Positions 32,555 to 41,065 are shown, counted from the stretch's first letter. The stretch: DNA of 64,000 nt from Streptomyces griseoluteus (GCA_000717735.1 JOBE01000023.1:35151-99150), one strand, 5' to 3'. Notes: generated by a model from the sequence alone, not told the origin. Numbers and translations: made by a program.

Positions 32555-33325
32555 TCAGGCCACGGCGACCAGGGTGAGGTAGGCGATGCCGAGGACCTGG
32601 CGGTAGCCGTTCAGCCAGGTCGCACGCTGCCGGTCGACCCGCTCGCGGGTCTCCGCGGCCAGCGGGTGGTCGGGGTGGGCGGCCAGCCAGACCTCGGTGT
32701 CGTACCGGTACCCCGACTCGAACTCCTCCCACTCGTCCGCACTCGCCGTCTCGATCCACGCGGGCCGGAACCCCGCCTCGATCGCGAGGTCGACGAGGTC
32801 GCCGAGGAGGTAGTGGTCGCCGGTCGCCGCGCCCGGCCACATGCCCGCCAGTTCCTCGTCCGTGGGAGTGCGCTGCCAGAAGCCCTCCCCGAGGACGACC
32901 CTTCCGCCCGGCCGGAGCAGCCGGCGCAGTTCACGCAGGGCGGCGGCGGGGTCGTGCGGATGCTCCGGGTCGCAGAGCGCCTGGCTCGACCCGAGGCAGA
33001 GGATCGCGTCGACCGGGCCGCGATCGGTGCCGAGCGCCGACTCCTCGACGAACTCGACGCGGTCCGCGAGACCCCGGGCCTCGGCGAGGGCCCGGCCACG
33101 GGCCAGGTCCTCCGCGTTGATGTCGATACCGGCGCCCTTGGCCGCCGGGGCGGCCTCCAGGACCCGAAGGAGCAACTCCCCCCAGCCGCAGCCGATGTCG
33201 AGCACGTCGGCGGGCCCGGTGGCCGCGAGCCGCTCGATCAGGCGGGCAGCCCGGGCCTCGGAGAGCGGGCCGTGGAAGGTGAGGCTGCCAAGCCGCGGAG
33301 GAAGATCGGAATCAGAAGTGATCAT
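32555..33325 (-). CDS. SAM-dependent methyltransferase (class I)
   Basis: This 256-residue enzyme has motif I VLDIGCGWGELLLRVLE, the acidic GAGIDINAEDL that contacts the ribose, a post-motif DAILCLGSSQAL and LLRPGGRVVLGEGFWQ. It belongs to the small-molecule class I methyltransferases (UbiE/cyclopropane synthase-like). The start at 33325 (MITSDSD) was chosen because upstream in-frame codons run into a tandem repeat tract. The substrate is unknown. Confidence 0.82.
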   Translation of the reverse strand: MITSDSDLPPRLGSLTFHGPLSEARAARLIERLAATGPADVLDIGCGWGELLLRVLEAAPAAKGAGIDINAEDLARGRALAEARGLADRVEFVEESALGTDRGPVDAILCLGSSQALCDPEHPHDPAAALRELRRLLRPGGRVVLGEGFWQRTPTDEELAGMWPGAATGDHYLLGDLVDLAIEAGFRPAWIETASADEWEEFESGYRYDTEVWLAAHPDHPLAAETRERVDRQRATWLNGYRQVLGIAYLTLVAVA

Positions 33326-33370
33326 GAGGCGGAACAGTACGCCGCCCGAGGTCCGGCGCGCAGGGATTTC

Positions 33371-33457
33371 GGCCCGGGGAAACGGCCTCCCGCCCGGGGC
33401 AAGGGCTTCCCGCCCGGGGCAAGGGCTTTCGGGCCGGGGCAAGGGCTTTCGGGCCGG
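33371..33457. repeat. 20-bp tandem repeat, four copies plus partial
   Basis: Units of the form CGCCCGGGGCAAGGGCTTTC start at 33371, 33391, 33411 and 33431, with a fifth partial at 33451. The inner two differ by a single base. The array lies in the divergent promoter region of the methyltransferase and an SRPBCC gene, and its period of 20 bases is about two helical turns. Confidence 0.8.
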
Positions 33458-33497
33458 AGGTCCACGGCGCCGGGGAGCAATCCCTCGCCGCACCGCC

Positions 33498-33503
33498 TAG
33501 CCT
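33498..33503 (+). promoter_or_regulatory. Possible -10 for leaderless SRPBCC gene
   Basis: TAGCCT ends 7 bases before GTG 33511, the spacing for a leaderless mRNA. No clear -35 is present in the neighbouring repeat. Confidence 0.35.
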
Positions 33504-33510
33504 GGTACGC

Positions 33511-33978
33511 GTGTACACCACGCGCGCGTCCCGCCACATCGATGCCCCGCCCTCGGCCGTCTACCGGGCCCTCGTGGACCCGGCGGACATCCCGCGCTGG
33601 CGGGTGCCGTACGGAATGACCTGCGAGGTGCACGACTTCGACGCGCGCGAAGGGGGCACCTTCCGCGTCTCCCTGCACTACGACACGGCCGACGGCACCG
33701 GGAAGTCGGGAGCCCGGACGGACACCTATCACGGGCGCTTCGCGGAGCTGCTCGCGGACGAACGCGTCGTCGAGGTAATCGAGTTCGAGACCCCGGACCC
33801 GCTGCTGCAGGGCGCCATGACCCTCACCACGACGCTGGTCGCGATGGACGGCGGCACGGACGTGCTCGTCGTCCACGAGGGGGTTCCCGACGCCGTGCCC
33901 GCCGCCGACAACGAGGCGGGCACGCGCATGGCCCTGGAGCGGCTCGCCTCGCTGGTCGAGGGGCGTTCCGCGGGGTAG
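33511..33978 (+). CDS. AHSA1/SRPBCC-family protein
   Basis: This 155-residue protein begins YTTRASRHIDAPPSAVYRALVDPADIPRWRVPYGMTC, typical of the AHSA1 (activator of Hsp90 ATPase homologue) group of SRPBCC proteins. It continues with GGTFRVSLHY, DTYHGRFAELLADERVVE and a final helix TRMALERLASLVE. The precise role is unknown; ligand binding is presumed. Convergent with the ROK regulator, whose stop lies 14 bases beyond. Confidence 0.82.
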   Translation: MYTTRASRHIDAPPSAVYRALVDPADIPRWRVPYGMTCEVHDFDAREGGTFRVSLHYDTADGTGKSGARTDTYHGRFAELLADERVVEVIEFETPDPLLQGAMTLTTTLVAMDGGTDVLVVHEGVPDAVPAADNEAGTRMALERLASLVEGRSAG

Positions 33979-33991
33979 GGCGCGGCTTCTT

Positions 33992-35218
33992 TCAGGCCGC
34001 TTCGCGGCTCAGCGCCGCCAGTGGGTCGTCCAGTACCGGCTGCCAGGCCAGTTCGGCCGCGCCCACGAGGCTGTTGTGGTCCAGGGTGCACGGGAGGATC
34101 GGCACCCCGCCGCTGCGGCCCCACAGGCTGCGGTCGGCCACGACCGCGCGGAGGCGCTCGGGGTCGGCGTCCAGGAGCTCCCGGTGGAGGCCGCCGAGAA
34201 TGATCCTGTCCGGGTTCAGGATGTTCACCAGACCGGCCAGGCCCAGACCCAGACGGTCGATCAGCTCCCCGACGGCGACGCGGACGCCCGGGTCGTCGGG
34301 GCTCGTGCGCAGCAGGTCGCGGGACTGCTGGAGCAGCGACACCTCGGGGCCCGGGGTACGGCCCGCGACCGTGAGGAAGGCGAGCGGGTCGGTCTCGACG
34401 TCCAGGCAGCCCCGGCCGCCGCAGTGGCAGGGGCGGCCCTCCGGGTTCACGGTGAGGTGGCCGACCTCCAGGGCCAGGCCCGCGCTGCCCGTGTGGAGGC
34501 GGCCGTCCAGGACGAGCGCGCCGCCGACGCCCCGGTGGCCGGTGGCCACGCAGAGCAGGTCCCGGGCCCCGCGGCCCGCGCCGTGACGGTGCTCGGCGAG
34601 GGCGGCGAGGTTCACGTCGTTGCCGGTGAAGGCGGGGCCCTCGATGCCTGCGGCCCGTACCCGTTCCGCGAAGATCTCCCGGACCGGCGCCCCGGCGGGC
34701 CAGGCGAGGTGCAGCGGGTTGAGCGCGGTGCCCTCCGGCTCCGCCACGGCGGAGGGGGCCGCGAGTCCGGCGCCGACGCACCGGCGGCCGCTCTCCCTGA
34801 GCAGGGCGGCTCCGGCGTCGACGACGGCCCCGAGGACCTGGGCGGGATCGGCGGAGACCGTGACGCAGCCGGGGGCCGTGGCGACGATGGTGCCGCCGAG
34901 TCCGACCAGGGCCGCGCGGAAGCCGTCGGCGTGGACCTGGGCGGCCAGGGCGACGGGGCCCTTCTCGTCGACCGCCAGGCGGTGCGAGGGGCGGCCCTGG
35001 GAGCCCGCGGCGGCGCCGGGGTTCGAGTCCACCCGGATCAGGCCGAGGGCCTCCAGCTCTGCGGCGACCGCGCCGGCGGTGGCCCGGGTGACGCCGAGTT
35101 CGGCGGTGAGGACGGCCCGGGTCGGAGCCCTGCCGGTGTGCACCAGCTCCAGTGCGGGGCCCAGCGCGTTGCGCCCCCTGTCCAGCCGTGTCCGGGTCGT
35201 CGTCGCCTTGCCGTTCAT
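33992..35218 (-). CDS. ROK-family transcriptional repressor
   Basis: This 408-residue protein has an N-terminal winged helix (LTAELGVTRATAGAVAAELEALG) and a ROK domain with the cysteine-rich zinc motif CHCGGRGCLDVETDP. That combination marks XylR/NagC-type regulators that sense sugars, rather than sugar kinases. The ATP-site DxGGT motif is degenerate (LVGLGGTIVAT), consistent with a regulator. It faces an MFS gene across 383 bases containing repeats and a long palindrome, so it probably controls that transporter and itself. Confidence 0.85.
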   Translation of the reverse strand: MNGKATTTRTRLDRGRNALGPALELVHTGRAPTRAVLTAELGVTRATAGAVAAELEALGLIRVDSNPGAAAGSQGRPSHRLAVDEKGPVALAAQVHADGFRAALVGLGGTIVATAPGCVTVSADPAQVLGAVVDAGAALLRESGRRCVGAGLAAPSAVAEPEGTALNPLHLAWPAGAPVREIFAERVRAAGIEGPAFTGNDVNLAALAEHRHGAGRGARDLLCVATGHRGVGGALVLDGRLHTGSAGLALEVGHLTVNPEGRPCHCGGRGCLDVETDPLAFLTVAGRTPGPEVSLLQQSRDLLRTSPDDPGVRVAVGELIDRLGLGLAGLVNILNPDRIILGGLHRELLDADPERLRAVVADRSLWGRSGGVPILPCTLDHNSLVGAAELAWQPVLDDPLAALSREAA

Positions 35219-35280
35219 GGTGGCGAGTCTCCCATGATCGGGCGGGCGGGTCGGTCTCCGGGCCTGGGCCCGGCCGTCCT

Positions 35281-35396
35281 CGGCCGGTGGGGGGTCCTCG
35301 GGCCGGTGGGCTCCCTCGGCCCGGTGGGCCTTCCCCGGTCGGTGGGCAGGTGGGCCTTCCCCGGTCGGTGGGCCTTCCCCGGTCGATGGCTCAGCC
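35281..35396. repeat. GC-rich minisatellite
   Basis: Imperfect units built on GGTGGGCCTTCCCCGGTC repeat about six times, the last three nearly identical (around 35324, 35350 and 35368). It occupies the divergent intergenic region between the ROK and MFS genes. Confidence 0.65.
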
Positions 35397-35410
35397 GTGG
35401 GGGCCGCTCC

Positions 35411-35515
35411 GGGACCGTGTTCGGGACTGCATGATTTACGGCGCGTTCCGGCCCGTGAAGGTTCGGGCCCTCGTTACGCGCCACACATCACGCTTTACGT
35501 CCCGAACACGGTCCC
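35411..35515. repeat. 105-bp imperfect palindrome with 17-bp perfect ends
   Basis: GGGACCGTGTTCGGGAC (35411-35427) is perfectly complementary to 35499-35515. Inside, GCATGAT, GGCGCGT and GGCCCG segments of the left arm recur in complementary order on the right, so the arms pair over about 45 bases with gaps. The inner part is AT-richer than the flanks. It resembles a small palindromic mobile element or a large hairpin RNA. Confidence 0.7.
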
Positions 35516-35566
35516 TGCGCGTCCCCCACTCCCGTGCGTGGGCCTGTGCGGGTCCTCGTCGCTCGC

Positions 35567-35595
35567 TTGATTGCCTCGCCCGCGCCCCCTATCCT
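35567..35595 (+). promoter_or_regulatory. Sigma-70 promoter of leaderless MFS gene
   Basis: TTGATT (35567-35572), 17 bases, TATCCT (35590-35595). The expected transcription start coincides with the GTG at 35602, and there is no ribosome site, so the mRNA is probably leaderless. Confidence 0.6.
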
Positions 35596-35601
35596 GAGTT
35601 T

Positions 35602-36816
35602 GTGCCGCTACTAAACAAAGTACGGACGGCCGCACCGGGGGGCCACGGCGGAGACACCGCCACCCACTCCCTGTCCCGCCTCCGCTCAGCCCTGACCCTC
35701 TTCTTCGCCCTCGACGGCTTCCTCTTCGCCGGCTGGGTCGTCCGGATCCCCGCCGTCAAGCAGCAGACCGGCGCCTCGGCCGGTGACCTCGGCCTCGCCC
35801 TCCTCGGGGTCTCCGCCGGCGCCGTGATCACCATGACGCTGACCGGACGGCTCTGCCGGCGGTACGGTTCCCACGCCGTCACTGTCGTCACCGCCGTCCT
35901 CCTCTGCCTGTCCGTCGCCCTGCCGGCCCTCACCCGGTCCCCGCTCGCCCTCGGCCTCGTCCTGCTCGTCTTCGGCGCCGCGTACGGTGGGATCAACGTC
36001 GCCATGAACAGCGCCGCCGTCGATCTCGTGAACGCGCTCCGACGGCCGGTGATGCCGAGCTTCCACGCGGCCTTCAGCCTCGGCGGCATGATCGGCGCCG
36101 GTCTCGGCGGGCTGCTCGCCGGAAGCCTCTCCCCCGCCTCCCACCTCCTCGGCCTCACAGGCGTCGGGCTCGTCCTGACGGCCGTCGCCGGACCCGTGCT
36201 CCTGCGCCACCCCTCCCCCGCCCCGCCGCCCGAGTCCCTGCCGCGCGCCCGTGGCGGCGGCGCGTCACGCCGTACCGTGCTCGTCTTCGGCGTGATCGCC
36301 CTCTGCACGGCGTACGGCGAAGGGGCACTCGCCGACTGGGGCGCCCTCCACCTGACGCAGGACCTCGGCGCGCACCCGGGGGTCGCCGCCGCCGGTTACT
36401 CGGTCTTCGCGCTGACCATGACCCTCGGACGCCTGTCCGGCACCGCTCTCCTCGAACGCCTCGGCCAGACCCGCACCCTGGTCCTGGGCGGCGCGACGGC
36501 CGCCGCCGGGATGCTGCTCGGCGCGCTCGCGCCGAGCGTCTGGGGCGCGCTGCTCGGCTTCGCGGTGACCGGCCTCGGTCTCGCCAACATCTTCCCCGTC
36601 GCCGTGGCCCGCGCCGGGGCCGTCGCGGGGCCCGGCGGCGTGGCGACGGCGTCCACGCTCGGTTACGGGGGCATGCTCCTCGGTCCGCCGTGCATCGGGT
36701 TCCTCGCCGACTGGTTCTCGCTGCCGATCGCGCTCACCACCGTCGCCGTGCTCGCCGCCGGTGCGGCGGCCATGGGCTACTGGGCGCGGAACGCCGGTGC
36801 GACTCATGTGAGTTGA
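35602..36816 (+). CDS. MFS transporter
   Basis: This carrier of 404 residues has about 12 helices. It begins after a short tail with SALTLFFALDGFLFAGWVVRIPAVKQQ. Loop 2-3 reads GRLCRRYGSHAVT, and the mid-part has GGINVAMNSAAVDL and MPSFHAAFSLGGMIGAGLGG, typical of the YbjJ/fucose-permease-like branch of MFS. Substrates in that branch include sugars and drugs. The divergent ROK regulator suggests a sugar or sugar derivative. GTG 35602 is supported by the promoter spacing; the frame stays open upstream through the repeat tract but without family sequence. Confidence 0.85.
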   Translation: MPLLNKVRTAAPGGHGGDTATHSLSRLRSALTLFFALDGFLFAGWVVRIPAVKQQTGASAGDLGLALLGVSAGAVITMTLTGRLCRRYGSHAVTVVTAVLLCLSVALPALTRSPLALGLVLLVFGAAYGGINVAMNSAAVDLVNALRRPVMPSFHAAFSLGGMIGAGLGGLLAGSLSPASHLLGLTGVGLVLTAVAGPVLLRHPSPAPPPESLPRARGGGASRRTVLVFGVIALCTAYGEGALADWGALHLTQDLGAHPGVAAAGYSVFALTMTLGRLSGTALLERLGQTRTLVLGGATAAAGMLLGALAPSVWGALLGFAVTGLGLANIFPVAVARAGAVAGPGGVATASTLGYGGMLLGPPCIGFLADWFSLPIALTTVAVLAAGAAAMGYWARNAGATHVS

Positions 36817-36900
36817 GTTGCCGGGGTACCTGGTCCGCTTCGTTGTCGCGGTGCCTCAGCTGCGAGAATGCGGGTCATGGACCGAACCGGTGGGGGAACG

Positions 36901-37647
36901 ATGAAGATCACGGAGCACATCGAGGCGCTGGAAGCAGCCGGCCGGGCGCTGGGCGACGCGGCGGCGGAGGCCGGGCCGCACGCGGAGGTGCCCACCTGTC
37001 CCGGGTGGCGGGTCAGGGACCTGCTGCGGCACACGACGATGGTCCACCGCTGGGCCGCTGCCTTCGTGGCCGAGGGGCACACCACGTACCAGCCCGACGC
37101 CGGTGAACCGGCGCTCGACGGCGAGGAACTGCTCGCGCACTACCGCGAGGGGCACGCCCAGCTCGTCGCCGCCCTGCGCGCGGCGCCCGAGGACCTGGAG
37201 TGCTGGACCTTCCTCCCGGCACCCTCGCCCCTCGCCTTCTGGGCGCGGCGGCAGGCGCACGAGACGGCCGTCCACCGCGCGGACGCCGAGTCCGCGCTCA
37301 CGGGTCCCGGTCCCGTGGACTCCGCGTTCGCCGCCGACGGCATCGACGAACTGCTGCGTGGAATGCACGGCCGGGACCGCAGCCGGGTGCGGACCCCGGA
37401 GCCCCGCGTCCTGCGGGTCCGTGCGACGGACACCGGTGACGTCTGGACCGTACGCCTGTCGGCCGAGCCGCCCCGGACGGAACGGGACGTGCGGGCGACG
37501 GCCGTGGCGGACACGGAACTCTCCGGGCCTGCCGACCGGTTGTACCTGTATCTGTGGAACCGGCTGCCCGCCGGTTCCGTGACCCTCACCGGCGACGAGG
37601 ACGTCGCCCGGCTGTGGCGGGAGACCTCGGGCATCACCTGGTCGTGA
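36901..37647 (+). CDS. Mycothiol-dependent maleylpyruvate isomerase-like protein
   Basis: This 248-residue protein starts with the MDMPI N-terminal helical bundle (MKITEHIEALEAAGRALGDA, VPTCPGWRVRDLLRHTTMVHRW, ARRQAHETAVHRADAE), whose His/Glu/His residues bind a metal in the DinB-like fold. The C-terminal domain ends WRETSGITWS. Family members use mycothiol as cofactor or are of unknown activity. Start at 36901 follows GGGGGAA; earlier in-frame ATGs at 36868 and 36877 lack a ribosome site. Confidence 0.85.
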   Translation: MKITEHIEALEAAGRALGDAAAEAGPHAEVPTCPGWRVRDLLRHTTMVHRWAAAFVAEGHTTYQPDAGEPALDGEELLAHYREGHAQLVAALRAAPEDLECWTFLPAPSPLAFWARRQAHETAVHRADAESALTGPGPVDSAFAADGIDELLRGMHGRDRSRVRTPEPRVLRVRATDTGDVWTVRLSAEPPRTERDVRATAVADTELSGPADRLYLYLWNRLPAGSVTLTGDEDVARLWRETSGITWS

Positions 37648-37659
37648 CGGGCCGCCCGC

Positions 37660-38325
37660 TCAGCCCAGCCAGCCGGGCCTCACGAGGCCCGACTCATAGG
37701 CCATGACGACCAGTTGGGCGCGGTCCCGCGCGCCCAGCTTCACCATGGCCCGGCTGACGTGGGTCTTCGCGGTGAGCGGGCTGACGACCAGCCTGCGGGC
37801 GATCTCCTCGTTCGACAGACCGATGCCCACCAGGGCCATCACCTCCCGCTCCCGGTCGGTCAGGGCGCCGAGCGCGGCCGTGGCCCCAGGGGCCTTGGAG
37901 CGGGCCGCGAACTCCTCGATCAGCCGGCGGGTGACGCCCGGGGAGAGCAGCGCGTCCCCGTGGACGACGGCGCGCACCGCCCGCAGCAACTCCTCCGGTT
38001 CCGTGTCCTTGACGAGGAAGCCGGATGCGCCGGCGCGGATCGCCTCGAAGACGTACTCGTCGAGTTCGAAAGTCGTCAGCATGACGACCCGTACCTCGGA
38101 GAGATCCGGGTCGTCCGTGATGCGGCGGGTGGCCTCCAGGCCGTCGAGCCGTGGCATCCGGATGTCCATCAGGACGACGTCGGGGCGCAGGGCGCGCACC
38201 TGCTCCACGGCCTCGCCGCCGTCCGCGGCCTCCCCCGCCACCTCGATGTCCGGCTGGGCGTCGAGCAGCGCCCGGAACCCGGCCCGGACCAACGACTGGT
38301 CGTCGGCGAGCAGTACACGGATCAC
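37660..38325 (-). CDS. NarL/LuxR-family response regulator
   Basis: This 221-residue protein has a receiver domain with DD in LLADDQSLVR, the phospho-acceptor Asp in VVLMDIRMPRLDG at about residue 54, Thr in LTTFELDEY and Lys in FLVKD. It ends with a LuxR helix-turn-helix (LTDREREVMALVGIGLSNEEI and KTHVSRAMVKLG). Its start overlaps the stop of the kinase gene by 4 bases, so the two are a cognate pair. Confidence 0.93.
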   Translation of the reverse strand: MIRVLLADDQSLVRAGFRALLDAQPDIEVAGEAADGGEAVEQVRALRPDVVLMDIRMPRLDGLEATRRITDDPDLSEVRVVMLTTFELDEYVFEAIRAGASGFLVKDTEPEELLRAVRAVVHGDALLSPGVTRRLIEEFAARSKAPGATAALGALTDREREVMALVGIGLSNEEIARRLVVSPLTAKTHVSRAMVKLGARDRAQLVVMAYESGLVRPGWLG

Positions 38326-39635
38326 GGGGCCTCCTCCGGGCGGAGCGGGAGCACGGCGTGGACGCGGAAGCCGCCGTCCTCTCGGGCGCCCGCCTCGATG
38401 ATGCCACCGAGGGCGGCGGCCCGCTCCCGCATTCCGGCGAGCCCGTTGCCGGTACCGCCGGCCTCGGTGCCGGTGGCGGGTCCGTCGTCGTCGACCGTCA
38501 GATCCAGGTTCCCCGAGCCGTACCCGATGCGTACCCGGGCGGTGCGGGAACCAGAGTGGCGCACCACGTTGGTGAGCGCCTCCTGCACGATGCGGAAGGC
38601 GGCCAGGTCCGCGCCGGGCGGCAGGCCGGTACCCGGACCGGTCGTCGCGACGGTGACGGTCAGGCCCGTGGCGGCGGCCTGTTCGACGAGTTCGGGGAGC
38701 CGGGCGAGACCGGGGGCGGGCGCGCGGGGCGCGTCGCCGGGGGTACGGAGGGTGTCGAGGACCTGGCGCACCTCGCCGAGGGCCTCCTTGCTGGCCGCCT
38801 TGATGGTGGTCAGCGCGGTACGCGCCTGCTCGGGGTCGGCGTCCAGGAGGGCGAGGCCCACTCCCGCCTGCACGTTGATGACGGAGATCGAGTGGGCGAG
38901 CACGTCGTGGAGTTCGCGGGCGATGCGGAGCCGTTCCTCGTCGGCGCGGCGCCGCTCGGCGTCGGCCCGCTCGGCGCGCTTCTGCGCCCGCTGTTCGCGG
39001 CGCACCCGGACCGTCTCGGAGACGGCGAGCACGGCGAAGGCGAAGGCTGCGGCGGGGAGTTCACGTCCCCAGGAGGCGGGGCCGTCGCCGGCCGGGGGCA
39101 GCCATCGGTAGAGCCAGTGCGAGAGCAGCAGATGGCCCGCCCACAGCAGGCCGAGGGCCCACGCGGCGGCGGTGCGGTGACCGTGCACGACGGCCGCGAA
39201 GCAGGCGACGGCGATCAGGACGAAGACCGGACCGTACGGGTAACCGGCCGCGAGGTAGCCGAGGGTGACGGCCGCGACGCCGAACACCACCGGCACCGGC
39301 CACCGGTGCCGGAACAGCAGGGGGACCGCTCCGAGGAGCAGCAGTGCCCGGGCGAGCGCGTCGAGCGCCTCCCGGCCCGGCTGGTTCCGCGCGGCGATCC
39401 CGCTCCCCGCCATGACGAGGACGGCGATCAGCACCGTGGACAGCCAGGGCAGTCCATGGCCGCCGTCCGGCTGTTCCCCGTGGCCCTTTCGGTCCCACCA
39501 GTCCCAGGGGTCCCATTTGCCTCTTCTGCGCGTCGGGGCGTGGTGCGGCGTCCTCGTCCCGGGGTTCGGCCTCCCGCCGTCGTCGCCGCCGCCGTCGTCT
39601 CCGCTCACGCGCCCGCCCCTCGGCTTCTGGTCCAT
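38322..39635 (-). CDS. Two-component sensor histidine kinase (HisKA_3 type)
   Basis: This kinase of 437 residues has a cytoplasmic Gly/Pro/Arg-rich start, about five membrane helices at residues 60-190, a coiled linker with QRAQKRAERADAERRRADEE and the dimerisation helix with the phospho-acceptor His in IARELHDVLAHSISVI. The ATPase has NVVRHSG, DLTVDDDG and GNGLAGMRERAAALGG. It has almost no extracellular loops, so the signal is probably membrane-borne. ATG 39635 lies 7 bases after TAGCGT, suggesting a leaderless start; GTG 39644 is the alternative. Confidence 0.9.
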   Translation of the reverse strand: MDQKPRGGRVSGDDGGGDDGGRPNPGTRTPHHAPTRRRGKWDPWDWWDRKGHGEQPDGGHGLPWLSTVLIAVLVMAGSGIAARNQPGREALDALARALLLLGAVPLLFRHRWPVPVVFGVAAVTLGYLAAGYPYGPVFVLIAVACFAAVVHGHRTAAAWALGLLWAGHLLLSHWLYRWLPPAGDGPASWGRELPAAAFAFAVLAVSETVRVRREQRAQKRAERADAERRRADEERLRIARELHDVLAHSISVINVQAGVGLALLDADPEQARTALTTIKAASKEALGEVRQVLDTLRTPGDAPRAPAPGLARLPELVEQAAATGLTVTVATTGPGTGLPPGADLAAFRIVQEALTNVVRHSGSRTARVRIGYGSGNLDLTVDDDGPATGTEAGGTGNGLAGMRERAAALGGIIEAGAREDGGFRVHAVLPLRPEEAP

Positions 39636-39737
39636 GCCGGTCACGCTAATCGCACCGCACCCGCGGGGGCGTCAGCCCCGTGAGGTGGTCGGCGCTACTC
39701 CCGCCGTGGTAGACGGAGCCGGGGCCGGGAGGACCGC

Positions 39738-40433
39738 TCAGCCGCGCGGCAGCAGGCCCACGTCCTGGCCCAGGCGGCGGGCGGCCGCCGCGAAGAAGGC
39801 GTCGCGGTCCTCGACGACGCGGTGGAACTGGCCGAAGACCTCGAAGGAGACGAGGCCGAAGAGCTGCGACCAGGCGACGACGAGTGCGACGGCGAGGGCC
39901 GGGGGAAGGTCCGGGGCGACGTCGGCGGCGAGACGGGCGGCCTCGGGGCGCAAGGCCTCCGGGAGCGGGGGGAGGGCGATGCCCTCGCCGCCGTGGGCGC
40001 GGCGGGCTGTCTCGATGAGGACGAGGCCGACGCGGGCGGCGGGGGCGACGGTGTCCTGGGGTGCGGTGTAGCCGGGCACCGGGGAGCCGTAGATCAGGGC
40101 GTACTCGTGCGGGTGCGCCAGGGCCCAGGCGCGGACCGCGCGGCAGACGGCCGTCCAGCGGTCCAGGGGGCGCAGCCCGGCGGTGTCGGCGGCGGCCTTC
40201 TCCGCTTCGGCGCCGAGGGCGTCGTAGGCGTCGATGATGAGGGCGGTGAGCAGGTCGTCGCGGCTCGGGAAGTAGCGGTAGAGCGCGGAGGACGCCATGC
40301 CCAGCTCGCGGGCGACGGCCCGCAGGGACAGCTTGGCGGCGCCTTCGGCGGCGAGCTGGGTGCGGGCCTCGTCCTTGATGGCGGCGGTGATCTCGATGCG
40401 GGCGCGGGCGCGGGCTCCTCGAACGGTCGTCAT
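39738..40433 (-). CDS. TetR-family transcriptional regulator
   Basis: This 231-residue repressor has the DNA-binding part ITAAIKDEARTQLAAEGAAK with LSLRAVARELGMASSALYRYFPSRDDLL and a ligand domain typical of TetR_C_13-like members (RAWALAHPHEYALIYGSPVPGY). The start at 40433 follows CTCTCC on the top strand (GGAGAG on the coding strand). It is divergent from the Ddn-like gene, with GAGAGC-type palindromes between them, so it probably represses that gene and itself. Confidence 0.9.
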   Translation of the reverse strand: MTTVRGARARARIEITAAIKDEARTQLAAEGAAKLSLRAVARELGMASSALYRYFPSRDDLLTALIIDAYDALGAEAEKAAADTAGLRPLDRWTAVCRAVRAWALAHPHEYALIYGSPVPGYTAPQDTVAPAARVGLVLIETARRAHGGEGIALPPLPEALRPEAARLAADVAPDLPPALAVALVVAWSQLFGLVSFEVFGQFHRVVEDRDAFFAAAARRLGQDVGLLPRG

Positions 40434-40473
40434 GGAGAGCAGTGTGCCATTTCGAGAGCGCCGATACGAAATG

Positions 40474-40537
40474 AGAGCGGTGCTCTTGATTCCGAGCTGC
40501 GATCCGTGCACACTGATCCCAAGCGAGAGCAGCGCTC
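40474..40537. promoter_or_regulatory. Two GAGAGC-type palindromic operators
   Basis: AGAGCGGTGCTCT (40474-40486) is a perfect 5-bp inverted repeat with a 3-base centre. GAGAGCAGCGCTC (40525-40537) is a second, slightly imperfect copy, and a third half-site GAGAGC occurs at 40454. All lie between the divergent TetR and Ddn-like genes. Confidence 0.6.
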
Positions 40538-40558
40538 ACAATTCCGCAGGAGGAACCC

Positions 40559-41065
40559 ATGTCCGCTCAGCCCGCCGACCCGAACAGCCCCACCCCCGCC
40601 GCCGCCCACGTCATGAAGCCGGGCTGGCTGACGGTGAACGTCTTCAACCGCGCCGTCGCCTGGATGACCCGGCGCGGCATCAGCGTCTGGGGGTCACGCG
40701 TGCTCGCCGTCCGCGGCCGCAAGAGCGGCGAGTGGCGCCGTACCCCCGTCAATCTCCTGACCGTCGACGGCGTCCGCTACCTCGTGGCCCCGCGCGGCCA
40801 CGTCCAGTGGACCCACAACATGCGGGCCGCCGGCGGCGGACAGCTGATCCTCGGCAAGCACGTGCAGGACTTCACCGCCGTCGAGGTGGCGGACGACGAC
40901 AAGCCCGCACTGCTGCGCGCCTACCTCAAGCGCTGGAAGGCCGAGGTCGGCGTCTTCTTCGGCGGCGTCGGGCCCGACTCCTCCGACGACGAACTGCGCG
41001 CCGTCGCGCCCAAGCACCCCGTCTTCCTCGTCACGACGACGGGCCCCACCACCCCGGCCGCGTGA
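40559..41065 (+). CDS. Deazaflavin (F420)-dependent nitroreductase-family protein
   Basis: This 168-residue protein of the Ddn split-barrel family has VMKPGWLTVNVFNRAVAWMTRRG, then LAVRGRKSGEWRRTPVNLLTVDG with the cofactor-binding GRKSG turn, YLVAPRGHVQWTHNMRAAGGG and the C-terminal HPVFLV. These enzymes use F420H2 to reduce quinones or nitro compounds. The ribosome site AGGAGG 7 bases before ATG is the best in the window, pointing to strong translation once derepressed by the divergent TetR. Confidence 0.9.
   Translation: MSAQPADPNSPTPAAAHVMKPGWLTVNVFNRAVAWMTRRGISVWGSRVLAVRGRKSGEWRRTPVNLLTVDGVRYLVAPRGHVQWTHNMRAAGGGQLILGKHVQDFTAVEVADDDKPALLRAYLKRWKAEVGVFFGGVGPDSSDDELRAVAPKHPVFLVTTTGPTTPAA

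Noticed and set aside
33371..33457. CRISPR array
   Set aside because: Repeats are directly abutting 20-mers without unique spacers, and no cas genes are present.
33992..35218. ROK sugar kinase
   Set aside because: An N-terminal DNA-binding domain and a degenerate ATP motif mark it as a repressor.
35281..35396. CRISPR or attachment site
   Set aside because: The repeat is a contiguous GC-rich minisatellite with no spacers, tRNA or integrase nearby.
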